Positions 1 through 8,074 of a stretch of 15,792 nt of DNA are shown in pieces. The position numbers and the translations under genes were made by a program. The DNA comes from Allobrachymonas sp. (GTDB taxonomy: Bacteria > Pseudomonadota > Gammaproteobacteria > Burkholderiales > Burkholderiaceae_C). Below the pieces are notes generated by a model, which saw only the letters and a program-made list of their open reading frames with translations, ran no database searches and had not been told where the DNA came from. The stretch covers positions 1 through 15,792 of the forward strand of contig JAAUOI010000030.1 of NCBI GenBank assembly GCA_012036375.1, read 5' to 3'. The stretch's first letter is position 1. The number at the start of each line of letters is the position of its first letter.

Positions 1-78
1 GAATTTTACTCGGCTCGATGGTCAGTTTTTCCTTTGCTTTGTAGCTTGCATTGCACGGTTGCTTGGTTTGCGCTCATT

Positions 79-225
79 GGCCTAGGTGCGCCCTGTGCGC
101 AGGGGCTCATGCAGGTTGCGCGGGAGTTACGCGGCACCTGCCGCGATGTTGACGAATGAAAACGCAAAGCGTTTTCTCACCCTGTGCTACCAAAATCGCC
201 CCTGCGCACAGGGCGCACCCAGGCC
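79..225 (+). repeat. Structured palindromic element, copy A
   Basis: Outer arms 79-106 and 198-225 are complementary over 28 positions with one mismatch (A84 against C220). Between them the plus strand reads TCATG (107-111), a short helix GGTTG/CTACC with one T-T mismatch (114-118 with 187-191), GGG/CCC (122-124 with 180-182), GGAGTT (123-128), a 7-bp hairpin with a 2-nt loop (130-145), TGACGAA (150-156), an 8-bp hairpin with loop AAA (158-176) and AAATC (193-197) before the closing arm. The same order of helices and joining sequences appears in copy B on the opposite strand. It could act as structured RNA, as a DNA cruciform, or as a non-autonomous mobile element. No protein partner is visible in the window. 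Confidence 0.8.
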
Positions 226-364
226 GTTTTGTAGCGAACTTGCCGCCGTCACCGAGTGCGTTGTTGCAGGTCAGCCATGATCAGAAACCACTGGCGCGGT
301 GGCGTGGGACTGTCGCCGAGCAGAAATTGACGGAGAGTGACACTCTTCGCGCGAAGATTTTCTG

Positions 365-543
365 AATAGCTCATAGGCCGCGTGGCATGGGGGCACTGCG
401 GCCTGCGATTTGTGTCGGGGCAGGCGCTGCAAACGCGCCAGCGTTTGTACTTCGTCATCTCAGGCAACAAGTGTTGCCAAACTCCTGACACGACACCATG
501 AGCAGGCCGCAGTGCCCCCATGCCACGCAGCCGCTATCAGCCA
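365..543 (-). repeat. Structured palindromic element, copy B
   Basis: Arms 380-406 and 502-528 are perfectly complementary over 27 bp, and weaker pairing appears to extend to about 365 and 543. Read on the minus strand the inside is TCATG (501-497), helix GTGTCG/CGACAC (496-491 with 417-412), helix CAGG/CCTG (487-484 with 424-421), GGAGTT (485-480), a 7-bp hairpin GGCAACA-CT-TGTTGCC (478-463), TGACGAA (457-451), hairpin CAAACGC-TGGC-GCGTTTG (447-430) and AAATC (411-407). This matches copy A part by part, although the outer stem sequences are unrelated. It begins about 20 bases past the xdhC stop codon, so it could form in the 3' end of that transcript. Confidence 0.8.
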
Positions 544-561
544 AACGAAACTCGAAGCGCA

Positions 562-1365
562 CTACACCACTCGCATCTGCAACAACTGCGCCGCCACGCC
601 AATCGCAATCACTTCTGGCTCTTTGCCCCCAATACCTGCCAAGCCAATCGGGCATGTGACATGCGCCAGCTCTTCAGCAGAAAAACCCCGCTCCTCCAAG
701 CGATGGCGAAACGTCGCCCATTTGGTTTTGCTGCCAATCAGCCCAATGAAAGGCACATCGCCCTGCTCCCGCTGGCGCTTGAGGCACGCGGCCACGATGT
801 CTAAATCTTCCGCATGCGAAAAGCTCATGATCAGCACATGGCTGCCCGCTGCCAAATCGGCCACTGCCGCCTGCACCGGCGCGGAATGCTCAGTCTGCAC
901 ATTCGCTGGCAAATCAGCCGGAAAAATCTCATCGCGGCTGTCAATCCAGTGAATGCTCGCTGGCAAATTCGCCAAAGCCTTCACAATCGCCTTGCCTACA
1001 TGACCCCCGCCAAACAGGGCAATTTTTAAGGCTTTTGAGCTGTTTGCCGTTATAGAATCTGCGCGGAGTGCTATCAATTGAGTAGTGTCTTTCGCCGCAA
1101 GATACTGCATTTTGAGCCAGACCACACCGCCGCAGCATTGCCCGAGCGAGGGTCCTAGTGCGTAGCGATGGATTTGCTCATTGGCTGCTGGCATCTCGTC
1201 AACCTGCGCCAACCAGCTGCGCGCCTTGGCAATCGCATCAAACTCCAAATGCCCGCCGCCCACCGTGCCCTCCACCGCATCCGCTGTCACGCGCATCCAA
1301 GCGCCCACCTCGCGCGGGCTGCTGCCTTCAAAGCGGTCAATCGTGATCCAGATGCTGTTTGTCAT
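562..1365 (-). CDS. xdhC: XdhC-family molybdenum cofactor insertion protein
   Basis: Predicted XdhC-like accessory protein, 267 aa. In the family it binds sulfurated molybdenum cofactor in the cytoplasm and delivers it to xanthine dehydrogenase. Visible signatures are the N-terminal GSSPREVGAWM and GGGHLEF, the cysteine motif LGQCCGG, a Rossmann-type glycine motif (ALFGGGHVGKA) opening the second domain, and the C-terminal CPIGLAGIGGKEPEVIAIG. A start 17 codons upstream is possible, but ATG at 1365 overlaps the TGA of the preceding deacetylase gene (ATGA), which fits translational coupling and puts the family's N-terminus first. No xdhA or xdhB lies nearby, so the target enzyme must be encoded elsewhere. 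A dispersed repeat encodes the linker between the two domains. The reading frame is intact. Confidence 0.9.
   Translation of the reverse strand: MTNSIWITIDRFEGSSPREVGAWMRVTADAVEGTVGGGHLEFDAIAKARSWLAQVDEMPAANEQIHRYALGPSLGQCCGGVVWLKMQYLAAKDTTQLIALRADSITANSSKALKIALFGGGHVGKAIVKALANLPASIHWIDSRDEIFPADLPANVQTEHSAPVQAAVADLAAGSHVLIMSFSHAEDLDIVAACLKRQREQGDVPFIGLIGSKTKWATFRHRLEERGFSAEELAHVTCPIGLAGIGGKEPEVIAIGVAAQLLQMRVV
1029..1083 (-). repeat. Dispersed in-frame repeat, copy in xdhC
   Basis: The coding strand around TTGATAGCACTCCGCGCAGA, continuing to about 1043, matches the glnS copy at roughly 23 of 27 core positions. It is translated as LIALRADSITA and falls in the linker between the N-terminal XdhC domain and the Rossmann domain. 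Its outer boundaries are approximate because only the core aligns well. Confidence 0.65.
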
Positions 1366-2362
1366 GCAGCAAGTGTAGTTTCTACAGTGCTTGAGATCGC
1401 TTGCCATTTGCGCCAATAAGCCAAAGCCGTGCGATACGTACCCTGCTGCACTTGCAGCGTCGTCGCCAAGTCATGCCCGTAGCCGCCACCCATGGCAAAC
1501 GCCAGCGGAATACGCCGCTGCCAGGCCCAATCCATCACGCGCAGATCGCGGGTGAGCAAGCCGTCGTAGCTGATTTTCAAGCGCCCTAAGCGATCACCTT
1601 CATGCGGGTCAGCGCCTGCGAGATACAGCATCAACAAGGGAGATGAATCGTCGTAAAAACAGCGCTCCAGCTCATCAAGCGCATGCTCCAGCGCTTCCAA
1701 ATACGGCACATCGGTGCAGCCATCGGGCAAGTCCACATCATGGTCGCTCATTTCCTTGCGAAACGGAAAATTCTTCTCGCCATGCATGGAGAGGGTGTAA
1801 ACGCTCTCATCGCCTTGGAAAATTTTGGCCGTGCCATTGCCTTGGTGAACATCCAAATCCACTATCGCGACCTTGAGCTTTTTCGCAGCGGGATGCGCCA
1901 TTTCATACTCACGCTGCATCACCCGTGCAGTCACCGCAAATCATTGAACACACAAAAGCCGCCGCCTTTGTCGGCATAACTGTGGTGCGTTCCACCCGCG
2001 AGATTGCCTGCAATGCCTTGCGCTGTTCCACCTTGCAAACCCAGCGCCACCCGCGCCGCCTGCACGCTCGCGCCCACCGAGCGCCGCGCTCTTTCGGCCA
2101 TGGCCTCGCTCCAAGGAAAGCCAATCTCCCGCATGATTTTCGGATCAAGCCCACCCTGCTCCACGCCCAGCGAAATACCGCGAATGTAGGCGCTGGTGTG
2201 CACCCAGTTCAACTCCTCATCGCTGGCTCGCGGCGCAATTTGCAGCTGAACAGAAGGCAATGCTTCCTGCAGCCAGTTGCGCAGCAAACTGTATTTGCCC
2301 ATCGGAAAACGATGACCCGCAGGAAGCGGCAAGACAAATTGATCAGCGTAATAAGCGTGCAT
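1362..2362 (-). CDS. Histone deacetylase family protein, frameshifted
   Basis: Zinc-dependent deacetylase/amidohydrolase fold, which removes acetyl groups from lysine or acetylated small molecules; the real substrate is unknown. The first part (2362-1931) carries FPLPAGHRFPM-like N-terminal sequence and the catalytic di-histidine (GGTHHSYADKGGGFCVFND). The second part (1934-1362) carries zinc ligands in DLDVHQGNGTA and GADPHEGDRLG and the late glycine motif AMGGGYG. The parts join at about 1935-1938, where the sequence reads TTGCGGTGACT; one extra G would read straight through as NDLAVTARVMQ. The first frame stops at TGA overlapping a GTG that could restart the second (GTGA), but neither half holds a whole active site. 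Repaired length is about 333 aa. ATG 2362 is preferred over GTG 2368. The sequence recalls class IV-like bacterial deacetylases, which is tentative. Confidence 0.85.
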
Positions 2363-2426
2363 ACCCACTGATGCTCAGGCTAATACCAGCGCGAGGCTAG
2401 TGGTTCAATGCAAGCACCAAGCCCTC

Positions 2427-3379
2427 TCAACTCGGCACCAAAAAGTCTCTGCTGATGCGTGCGCCCAAGGCATTGATGCGGTCAAGAAACTGCGTGAGAT
2501 ACGCATGCAACCCGGTGGCCAATATTTCGTCGATGCGGCCAAACTGCAAATCCGCTCGTAATTTGCCGGCGCTGCGTTGCGTTTCATCCGACTGGGCGTT
2601 GGCCACCAGCAAAAGATTTTCCATTACTGCATTCATACTGGCTCGCAGCGAGCGCGGCATGTCGCCTCGCAGGATGAGTAGTTCAGCCACACGCTCAGGC
2701 GTGATCACATTGCGATAGACCTTGCGGTAAATCTCAAAGCCCGAGACGCTGCGCAAAATCGCGCTCCAGTGGTAAAAATCCAGCTCTTGGTCTTTGGCAT
2801 TTGCAGCGCCATAGAAATCGCTTTGCAGTGCGTGGAATTTCACATCGAGCAAGCGCGCCGTGTTGTCTGCCCGCTCTAAAAATGTGCCTAAGCGAATGAA
2901 ATGCAGGCTTTCATCCATCAGCATGGTGCCCACTGTGACACCGCGAGACAGATGGCTTCTGAATTTCACCCATTCAAAAACTTGCCTGGATCGTGCTCGA
3001 ACTCGCCGTCACTCAGCATGCGCTTGAGTTCAAGCCAAGTTTGGTTGATCGTCTCCCAGACCTCGGTTGTCAGCGTGCCGCGCACCGCGCGCGCATTCTC
3101 GCGGGCTTGGCTGATGCAGCTCATGATGCTTGATGGATTCAATTCATTTTCCACCATGAACTGCATCACGTTTTGCGCGTTCACGCTGTTGTGCCAAGTG
3201 GTGTAGCTTTTTTCAAGCTCACTGATGGAGACAATCCCCTCCCAGCCTGCCTGCGCCACTGCAGCAGATTGCGGCAACAAAGAAGTTTGGTAGTTCACAT
3301 CCAGCATACGCGCGGTGTTCTCAGCCCGCTCGGTGTAGCGAGCCATCCAAAACAAGTGATCGGCAGTGCGACTTAGCAT
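2427..3379 (-). CDS. Alpha-E domain (DUF403) protein, frameshifted
   Basis: All-helical alpha-E family protein, typically encoded beside circularly permuted ATP-grasp proteins and thought to act with them in making or modifying an unknown peptide; the biochemical role is not established. The first half (3379-2966) opens with the hallmark MLSRTADHLFWMARYTERAE. The second half (2969-2427) carries the internally repeated ERADNTARLLDVKFH motif. The frames join at the run of five A on the plus strand (2976-2980); a sixth base gives KFFEWVKFRSHLSRG, as expected for the family. Repaired length is about 317 aa, normal for DUF403. The start lies three bases after the ATP-grasp stop and its GGAGG lies within that gene's last codons, so the two are probably translationally coupled. 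Confidence 0.88.
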
Positions 3380-3382
3380 GAT

Positions 3383-4821
3383 TTATTCCTCCATAACCCA
3401 GGTATCTTTCGTCCCGCCGCCTTGCGACGAGTTGACCACGAGCGAGCCTTCTTTCAAGGCGACGCGCGTTAAACCGCCGGGGACGAGTTGTACGGTTTTG
3501 CCTGAGAGAACGAAAGGTCGCAAATCAATGTGGCGCGGAGCGATGCCGCTTTCCACAAAAGTGGGGCAAGTGGAAAGTGACAAAGTCGGCTGCGCGATGT
3601 AGTTGTTTGGATTGGCCTCCAACACGCGCCTGAAATCTTCAATTTCCGCATTGCTGGCCGCCGGCCCCACCAGCATGCCGTAGCCGCCTGCGCCGTGTAC
3701 TTCTTTGATCACCAATTCACTCATGTGATCAAGCACATAAGCCAACTCTTGCGGCTCGCGGCACATATGCGTTGGCACGTTGTGAATGATCGCTTGTTCG
3801 CCTAAGTAAAACTCAATCATCTTAGGCACATACGGGTAAATTGATTTATCGTCAGCCACACCTGTGCCTACCGCATTGGAGATCGTTACCTTGCCAGCTT
3901 TGTAGGCCTGCATCAGACCGGCGCAGCCCAAGGTGCTCGTTGGGCGAAACACGCGCGGATCGAGAAAATCATCGTCTACCCGGCGGTAAATCACATCGAC
4001 CCGGCGCGGACCTTGCGTGGTGCGCATGAAGATAAAGCCGTCTTGCATAAAAAGATCTTGCCCCTCCACCAGCTCCACGCCCATTTGCTGCGCTAGAAAG
4101 GCGTGCTCGAAATACGCGGAGTTGTGCATGCCCGGTGTGAGCACCACCACCGTCGGGTCGCCAGATGTAGGCGGCGAAATGCTGCGCAAGGTATCGAGCA
4201 GCATGTCGGGATAATGCGCCACGGGCGCCACTTTGTTTGCGCAAACAAATCGGGAAAGAGCCGCATCATCATCTTGCGGTTTTCAAGCATATAACTCACA
4301 CCGCTAGGCACGCGCAGGTTATCTTCCAATACGTAATACTGCCCATTGCCCTGCGCATCTGGCGCACGCACGATATCGATACCGGCAATATGGCTGTACA
4401 AATCGCGCGGCACATCCACGCCAGCCATCTCGGGGCGAAACTGCGCGTTGCGCAAAATTTGATCGGCGGGAATCACACCCGCTTTCAAAATCTCTTGACC
4501 GTGGTACACATCGTGAATAAAGCGATTGAGCGCCGTCACGCGCTGAATCAGCCCTTTTTCCAGCTGCGCCCACTCATGCGCCGGGATGATGCGAGGAATC
4601 AGATCGAAAGGAATCAGTCGCTCCGTTCCCGCTCCATCTTCATCTTTTTCGCCATAGACCGCAAAGGTGATGCCCACGCGGCGAAACACCATCTCGGCTT
4701 CTTCGCGCCGCGCCCGCATCACATCACGCGGCTGCTTGGCCAGCCACTGGTCGTATCGCTGGTAATGCGGCCGCACACTGGCCGAGGTGGCCTGCATTTC
4801 GTCAAACATGGTTCTCGCCAT
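3383..4821 (-). CDS. Circularly permuted ATP-grasp protein, frameshifted
   Basis: Member of the circularly permuted ATP-grasp family (formerly DUF404/DUF407), predicted to form amide bonds using ATP; the substrate is unknown. The N-terminal part (4821 to ~4236) includes RVGITFAVYG and the conserved LEDNLRVPSGVSYMLENR. The C-terminal part (to 3383) includes VVVLTPGMHNSAYFEHAFLA, the glycine-rich EVHGAGGYGMLVGP and the closing VVNSSQGGGTKDTWV. The frames meet at 4236-4238, where CAAACAAAG lacks one A; with four A the protein reads LFAQNKVAPVAHYPD. Repaired length is about 479 aa, normal for the family. ATG 4821 is chosen over the upstream ATG 4848 because CAGGAGA stands 5-6 bases before it. The partner alpha-E gene follows directly. 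The transglutaminase-like gene often found third in this operon is absent here. Confidence 0.9.
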
Positions 4822-7450
4822 AAAAATCTCCTGTTTGCAGGATAGCAAGTTTCAAGCCAGATTCACCTAGGGCAAGCGATGATGCCAGTAGCGTTGGTAG
4901 GTTTTTCGCCTGGCATTCCATGGTTTGTGGTGCATTACTGTGCCAGTGTGCTGCACCGCAGCCAGGGCTGCTCACGACTTGAATGCCTCGCTCTTCATAA
5001 CGCGCAATCACCTCGGGCACAGGGTGCTGAAAGCGATTGCGGTAGCCAGCTTGCACGAGCGCGATGCGCGGCTTTACCGCCTCTAAAAACTGCGGTGTCG
5101 ATGAGGTTTTGCTGCCGTGATGCGGCACGAGCATCACATCAGCTTGCAGCGAAGCTTTGTCAGCCACCAAGCGCTGCTCTTGCGCTGCTTCGAGATCGCC
5201 AGTCAGCAACACCGACTGCTTGCCATTGCTGATGCGCAGCACGCAGCTGATCGCGTTGGGCTTTTGCGGCGTGTTGTAGTCAACGGTATTCGGATGCAAC
5301 ACCTCAAAACGCACGCCATCCCAATCCCACACCTGCCCCGCCGCGCAACGCTCACTCGTCCTGAGTGCTTGCAGTTCATGATCGCGCTCAATCGAACTGA
5401 GTAGCCGCGCCTGGGGCTGCATCGTCAAAACTGCTTGTGCCCCGCCGATATGGTCTGCATCGCGGTGGGAGATGACCAACATATCCAGCCGCTCGCCGAG
5501 CGCACGCAACAAGGGCACGAGGGTGCGCTGTCCGGCATCGCTCTCGCGCGAAAAGCGCGGCCCAGCGTCATACAGCAGGCTGTGCTGCGCGGTTTGAACG
5601 AGCACGGCATTGCCTTGGCCAATATCAGCCGCCAGCAGCGCAAACTCGCCCGGTTGGGGCCGAATGGGCTGGGACATCAACAGCGGCAGCACCATCCATG
5701 CGCCAAGCAGTCGCATAGGCAAGGGCAGCCGCAAAACCCATACAATACCTCCAAACAAGGCAATAGCCGGCATTAAACCTGCGCCAGATGCTATTGAAAA
5801 CGTAGCAAATGACCATTGCGCCATATTGCCCAGCACCCCACCTAGCGCCTGCACAGCCAGCGCAGCAAGATCCCACAGCGGTGCAAACAACACACCCAGC
5901 AGCGCCAGTGGCGTGACGATCAGCGTCACCCACGGAATCGCGATCACATTGGCCACCAGCCCTACCAACGAGACTTGGTTAAACAGCAGCAAACTCAAGG
6001 GAGCCAGCGCCAGCGAGATCACTGATTGCTCGCGCAGTAATCTCATCATGGCGTGGATGCTTGACGTGCCTACCCTCACCCTCGCCCTAGCCCTCTCCCA
6101 GATGGAGGAGCGGGCATCTTGACTCCCTCTGCCTCTGGGAGAGGGCCGGGATGAGGGTTCGCGCCTCGCACCCGCATCGCTGGCAAACAACACCCCCACC
6201 GCCACAAAACTCAGCCAAAACCCCGCCGAGAGCAGCGCCCACGGATCGAGCGCCGAGAGCAGCGCCAAAGCCAGCAGCCACACCATAGGCCAAGGCCATC
6301 GTTTGCCCGACAGGCGCAGCACGCAGACCAGCGCCAGCATCCAAATCGTGCGTTGAGCTGGCAAGCCCCAGCCGGCAAACAGCGCATAAGCTGTTGCCAG
6401 CAGCACGCCGCCCACGAGCGCCGCATGCTGCGCGGGCATCGCATTCGTCAAGCGCATGCTGCGCCGCCACAGCGCCCCAATCAGCAGCGCAGCGCCCCAA
6501 GCAAACATGGTGATATGCAGCCCCGAAATGCTCATCAAATGCGCCACCCCCGTGGCGCGAAACACATCCCAATCCGCGCGGTCAATCGACGCTTGATCGC
6601 CCACCACCAGCGCGGCCAACACGCCCGCAAGCTGCGCATCCGCAATGCGCTGCGCAATTGCATCACGCACGCTTTGCCGCGCCGCTTCAATTGGATGCTG
6701 CCAAGTGCTGCCGATGCGAAGCGGCGCGTCGCCACGCGCCGCCTCGCGCAAACCTGCACGCACATAACCCGTCGCGCCAAGGCCCTGCTCCCAGAGCCAA
6801 AGCTCATAGTCAAAGCCATGCGGATTCAAATGTCCATGCGGCGCCTTGAGCCGCGCCACCAGTTGCCAGCGCTCGCCCGCTTGCGGCTGCGCTTGCGCTG
6901 TCAACTCTGCAAACGGCACTGCTGCTGCGTCTTCCGACAAACGCGGCAAACTGCGGTACCAAGCCAATTGAATGCTCGCCGGCAGTTTGACGGTCTTTGA
7001 TGGCACTGCCTGAGAGTTCGTTTGCTGTGTGGCTTCTAAAGCCGCAGAGTCAATCAACTGCGCCGACTCCACATCGAAGCGAAAGCGCAGCCCCGATTCA
7101 TCGCGTCTGGGCATTTGCGCCACGATGCCCGTGACGCGAATGTCTTGTCCTTCGAGTTGCGCGGAGATGGCCTGCGATTGATACGCCAGCGCACGCCAAC
7201 CCGTCAGCGCAAACCCCAAACCCAAGGCTGCCAGCGCCAGTAGAAGTGTTTTAACAGCCCGATTCGTGGCGCTGATTTGCGCCGCATTGGTTTGCCTAGA
7301 TACTATCAATACAATAGCACTCCACGCAGTATATATGCCGGCAGGAGCACCAAAAAGCATATAAAACCAGATCGAAAACAGCTCCCGCTGCTGCAACTGC
7401 ACTGCGCAGCCGATCACAAAGGCGACCAAAGATACAAGCAAGCTGCGCAT
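4802..7450 (-). CDS. comEC: DNA uptake channel protein ComEC/Rec2
   Basis: Inner-membrane channel that moves single-stranded DNA into the cytoplasm during natural transformation. Order of parts: N-terminal hydrophobic segment and DUF4131-like soluble region, the polytopic competence domain with HLMSISGLHITMFAW and QRTIWMLALVCVLRLSG, then a metallo-beta-lactamase-like domain with DIGQGNAVLV, SHRDADHIGG, LLTGDLE and VPHHGSKTSS. A palindromic repeat is inserted in frame between membrane segments (6072-6158). At the C-terminus an A run (4902-4906 on this strand) seems one base too long. Without one A the frame ends KTYQRYWHHRLP at TAG 4869-4867, the ending I would expect in this group, giving about 860 aa. 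As written it runs to 4802, overlapping the ATP-grasp start. ATG 7450 is preferred to TTG 7459. Divergent from ridA. Confidence 0.92.
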   Translation of the reverse strand: MRSLLVSLVAFVIGCAVQLQQRELFSIWFYMLFGAPAGIYTAWSAIVLIVSRQTNAAQISATNRAVKTLLLALAALGLGFALTGWRALAYQSQAISAQLEGQDIRVTGIVAQMPRRDESGLRFRFDVESAQLIDSAALEATQQTNSQAVPSKTVKLPASIQLAWYRSLPRLSEDAAAVPFAELTAQAQPQAGERWQLVARLKAPHGHLNPHGFDYELWLWEQGLGATGYVRAGLREAARGDAPLRIGSTWQHPIEAARQSVRDAIAQRIADAQLAGVLAALVVGDQASIDRADWDVFRATGVAHLMSISGLHITMFAWGAALLIGALWRRSMRLTNAMPAQHAALVGGVLLATAYALFAGWGLPAQRTIWMLALVCVLRLSGKRWPWPMVWLLALALLSALDPWALLSAGFWLSFVAVGVLFASDAGARREPSSRPSPRGRGSQDARSSIWERARARVRVGTSSIHAMMRLLREQSVISLALAPLSLLLFNQVSLVGLVANVIAIPWVTLIVTPLALLGVLFAPLWDLAALAVQALGGVLGNMAQWSFATFSIASGAGLMPAIALFGGIVWVLRLPLPMRLLGAWMVLPLLMSQPIRPQPGEFALLAADIGQGNAVLVQTAQHSLLYDAGPRFSRESDAGQRTLVPLLRALGERLDMLVISHRDADHIGGAQAVLTMQPQARLLSSIERDHELQALRTSERCAAGQVWDWDGVRFEVLHPNTVDYNTPQKPNAISCVLRISNGKQSVLLTGDLEAAQEQRLVADKASLQADVMLVPHHGSKTSSTPQFLEAVKPRIALVQAGYRNRFQHPVPEVIARYEERGIQVVSSPGCGAAHWHSNAPQTMECQAKNLPTLLASSLALGESGLKLAILQTGDFYGENHV
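5765..5814 (-). repeat. Dispersed in-frame repeat, comEC copy 1
   Basis: This 50-base stretch matches 9583-9632 in the SIMPL gene at about 38 of 50 positions, and the intergenic copy at 13355 at about 34 of 50. The coding strand is read as SFATFSIASGAGLMPA, in the same frame as the other intragenic copies. It contains a small palindromic half (TTTGCTACGTTTTCAATAGC) followed by the conserved GGCGCAG...GCCGGCT half. Confidence 0.7.
6072..6158 (-). repeat. Palindromic repeat inserted in comEC
   Basis: Inverted arms at 6072-6102 and 6133-6158 both read roughly ACCCTCA...CCCTCTCCCAGA from the outside in, enclosing about 30 bases. This is the GGGAGAGGG/CCCTCTCCC type of repeat commonly scattered between proteobacterial genes. 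Here it is translated, adding an Arg/Ser/Pro-rich stretch (REPSSRPSPRGRGSQDARSS and more) between FASDAGA and the following membrane region. The ComEC frame stays open through it, so the insertion probably occupies a loop. Confidence 0.8.
7291..7322 (-). repeat. Dispersed repeat, comEC copy 2 (partial)
   Basis: On the coding strand GTGCTATTGTATTGATAGTA followed by TCTAGG matches only the palindromic half of the repeat family (TGCTA-N7-RATAG-YATCT). It is translated as AIVLIVSR, in the same frame as the other copies. The conserved GCGCAG half is not evident, so this copy is either truncated or a chance resemblance. Confidence 0.4.
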
Positions 7451-7532
7451 GAAAATCAAGGGAAGGGCGAGGTTGTTCAGCTACGATGCTGAGTTGATGT
7501 GTTTCACCACAGTTTATCTAAAGGAGCTTTCC

Positions 7533-7991
7533 ATGAATGTGTATGACAACCTGAAAAACCTCGGCATCGAATTACCTGCCGTTTCCACGCCCGCTGCTGC
7601 TTACGTGCCTTTTGTGCAAACTGGCAACCTGATCTTCGTCTCTGGCAACATTGCTCGCAAAGATGGCGCTGCTTGGGAGGGTCAGCTCGGTAAAAATATC
7701 AGCACCGACGAAGGCAAGCTCGCCGCCCGCTCGTGCGCCATTCAATTGATTGCCGCGCTGCATGCCGCCACAGGCGATCTCAACAAAATCCAACGCATCG
7801 TCAAAGTGATGAGCCTGGTCAATTCCACCGCCGATTTCACCGAGCAACACCTCGTGACCAACGGCTGCTCCGAGCTGCTCGGCCAAGTCTTTGGTCCGCA
7901 AGTTGGTGCGCATGCCCGCAGCGCATTTGGCGTGGCGCAAATCCCAATGGGCGCTTGTGTAGAAATTGAGTTGATTGCGCAAGTGGCCTAA
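7533..7991 (+). CDS. RidA/YjgF/UK114 family protein
   Basis: Cytoplasmic RidA-family protein, 152 aa. RidA enzymes hydrolyse reactive enamine/imine intermediates released by PLP enzymes, though many relatives of this longer subgroup have no proven substrate. The sequence shows the N-terminal PFVQTGNLIFVSGNIARKDG, central NKIQRIVKVMSLVNSTADF and C-terminal HARSAFGVAQIPMGACVEIE. Arg129 of HARSAFGV lies where RidA's substrate-binding arginine is expected. ATG 7533 is chosen because AAGGAG lies at 7521-7526, six bases upstream; the open frame extends further 5' without such a site. Divergent from comEC with about 80 bases between. The frame is intact. Confidence 0.92.
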   Translation: MNVYDNLKNLGIELPAVSTPAAAYVPFVQTGNLIFVSGNIARKDGAAWEGQLGKNISTDEGKLAARSCAIQLIAALHAATGDLNKIQRIVKVMSLVNSTADFTEQHLVTNGCSELLGQVFGPQVGAHARSAFGVAQIPMGACVEIELIAQVA

Positions 7992-8033
7992 GCAGTGTCT
8001 TAGCGACTTCTGGCATCCCGGATTATTCTGTGG

Positions 8034-8074
8034 ACGTCAAGATGAGCCCGCTCAGACGCCTGAGCTATTGACGT
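8034..8074 (+). promoter_or_regulatory. Nested hairpin and possible promoter
   Basis: ACGTCAA (8034-8040) pairs with TTGACGT (8068-8074) around an inner stem GCTCAG (8050-8055)/CTGAGC (8060-8065) with a 4-nt loop. No T-tract follows, so it is a weak terminator for ridA. TTGACG (8068-8073) could also be a -35 box, with TACTTT at 8090-8095 sixteen bases on as a poor -10 for the gene starting at 8209. Both readings are tentative. Confidence 0.3.

Larger units (their letters stand above)
1..561. other. Gene-free region with structured elements
   Basis: I find no credible coding sequence here. The short open frames are low-complexity shadows, several running through the inverted repeats, without ribosome binding sites. 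The region lies beyond the stop codon of the minus-strand xdhC. It holds two large inverted-repeat elements (79-225 and 365-543, described separately) and a 150-base spacer that also has hairpin potential. The first ~44 bases could be the tail of a plus-strand gene (frame 3 reads a short hydrophobic stretch ending in TAG at 42-44), but this is too short to support. Confidence 0.6.

Noticed and set aside
79..225. Integron attC recombination site
   Set aside because: The outer stem is near-perfect and encloses two separate hairpins, unlike the single imperfect stem with extrahelical bases of attC, and no integrase or gene cassette is present.
86..521. Several open frames of 60-90 codons across 86-521 on both strands
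   Set aside because: They run through the inverted repeats, have no ribosome binding sites and show no recognisable protein features; the palindromes create the open frames on both strands.
380..528. Simple rho-independent terminator for xdhC
   Set aside because: The stem encloses about 95 bases with internal hairpins and has no T-tract; the matching copy A on the other strand argues for a distinct element.
1931..1940. Programmed -1 frameshift in the deacetylase gene
   Set aside because: No X-XXY-YYZ slippery heptamer precedes the break, and similar single-base breaks occur in six other genes.
6353..7000. Plus-strand open frame inside comEC (215 codons)
   Set aside because: It is antisense to the ComEC membrane domain; the Arg/Gln/His-rich translation is typical of a shadow frame.
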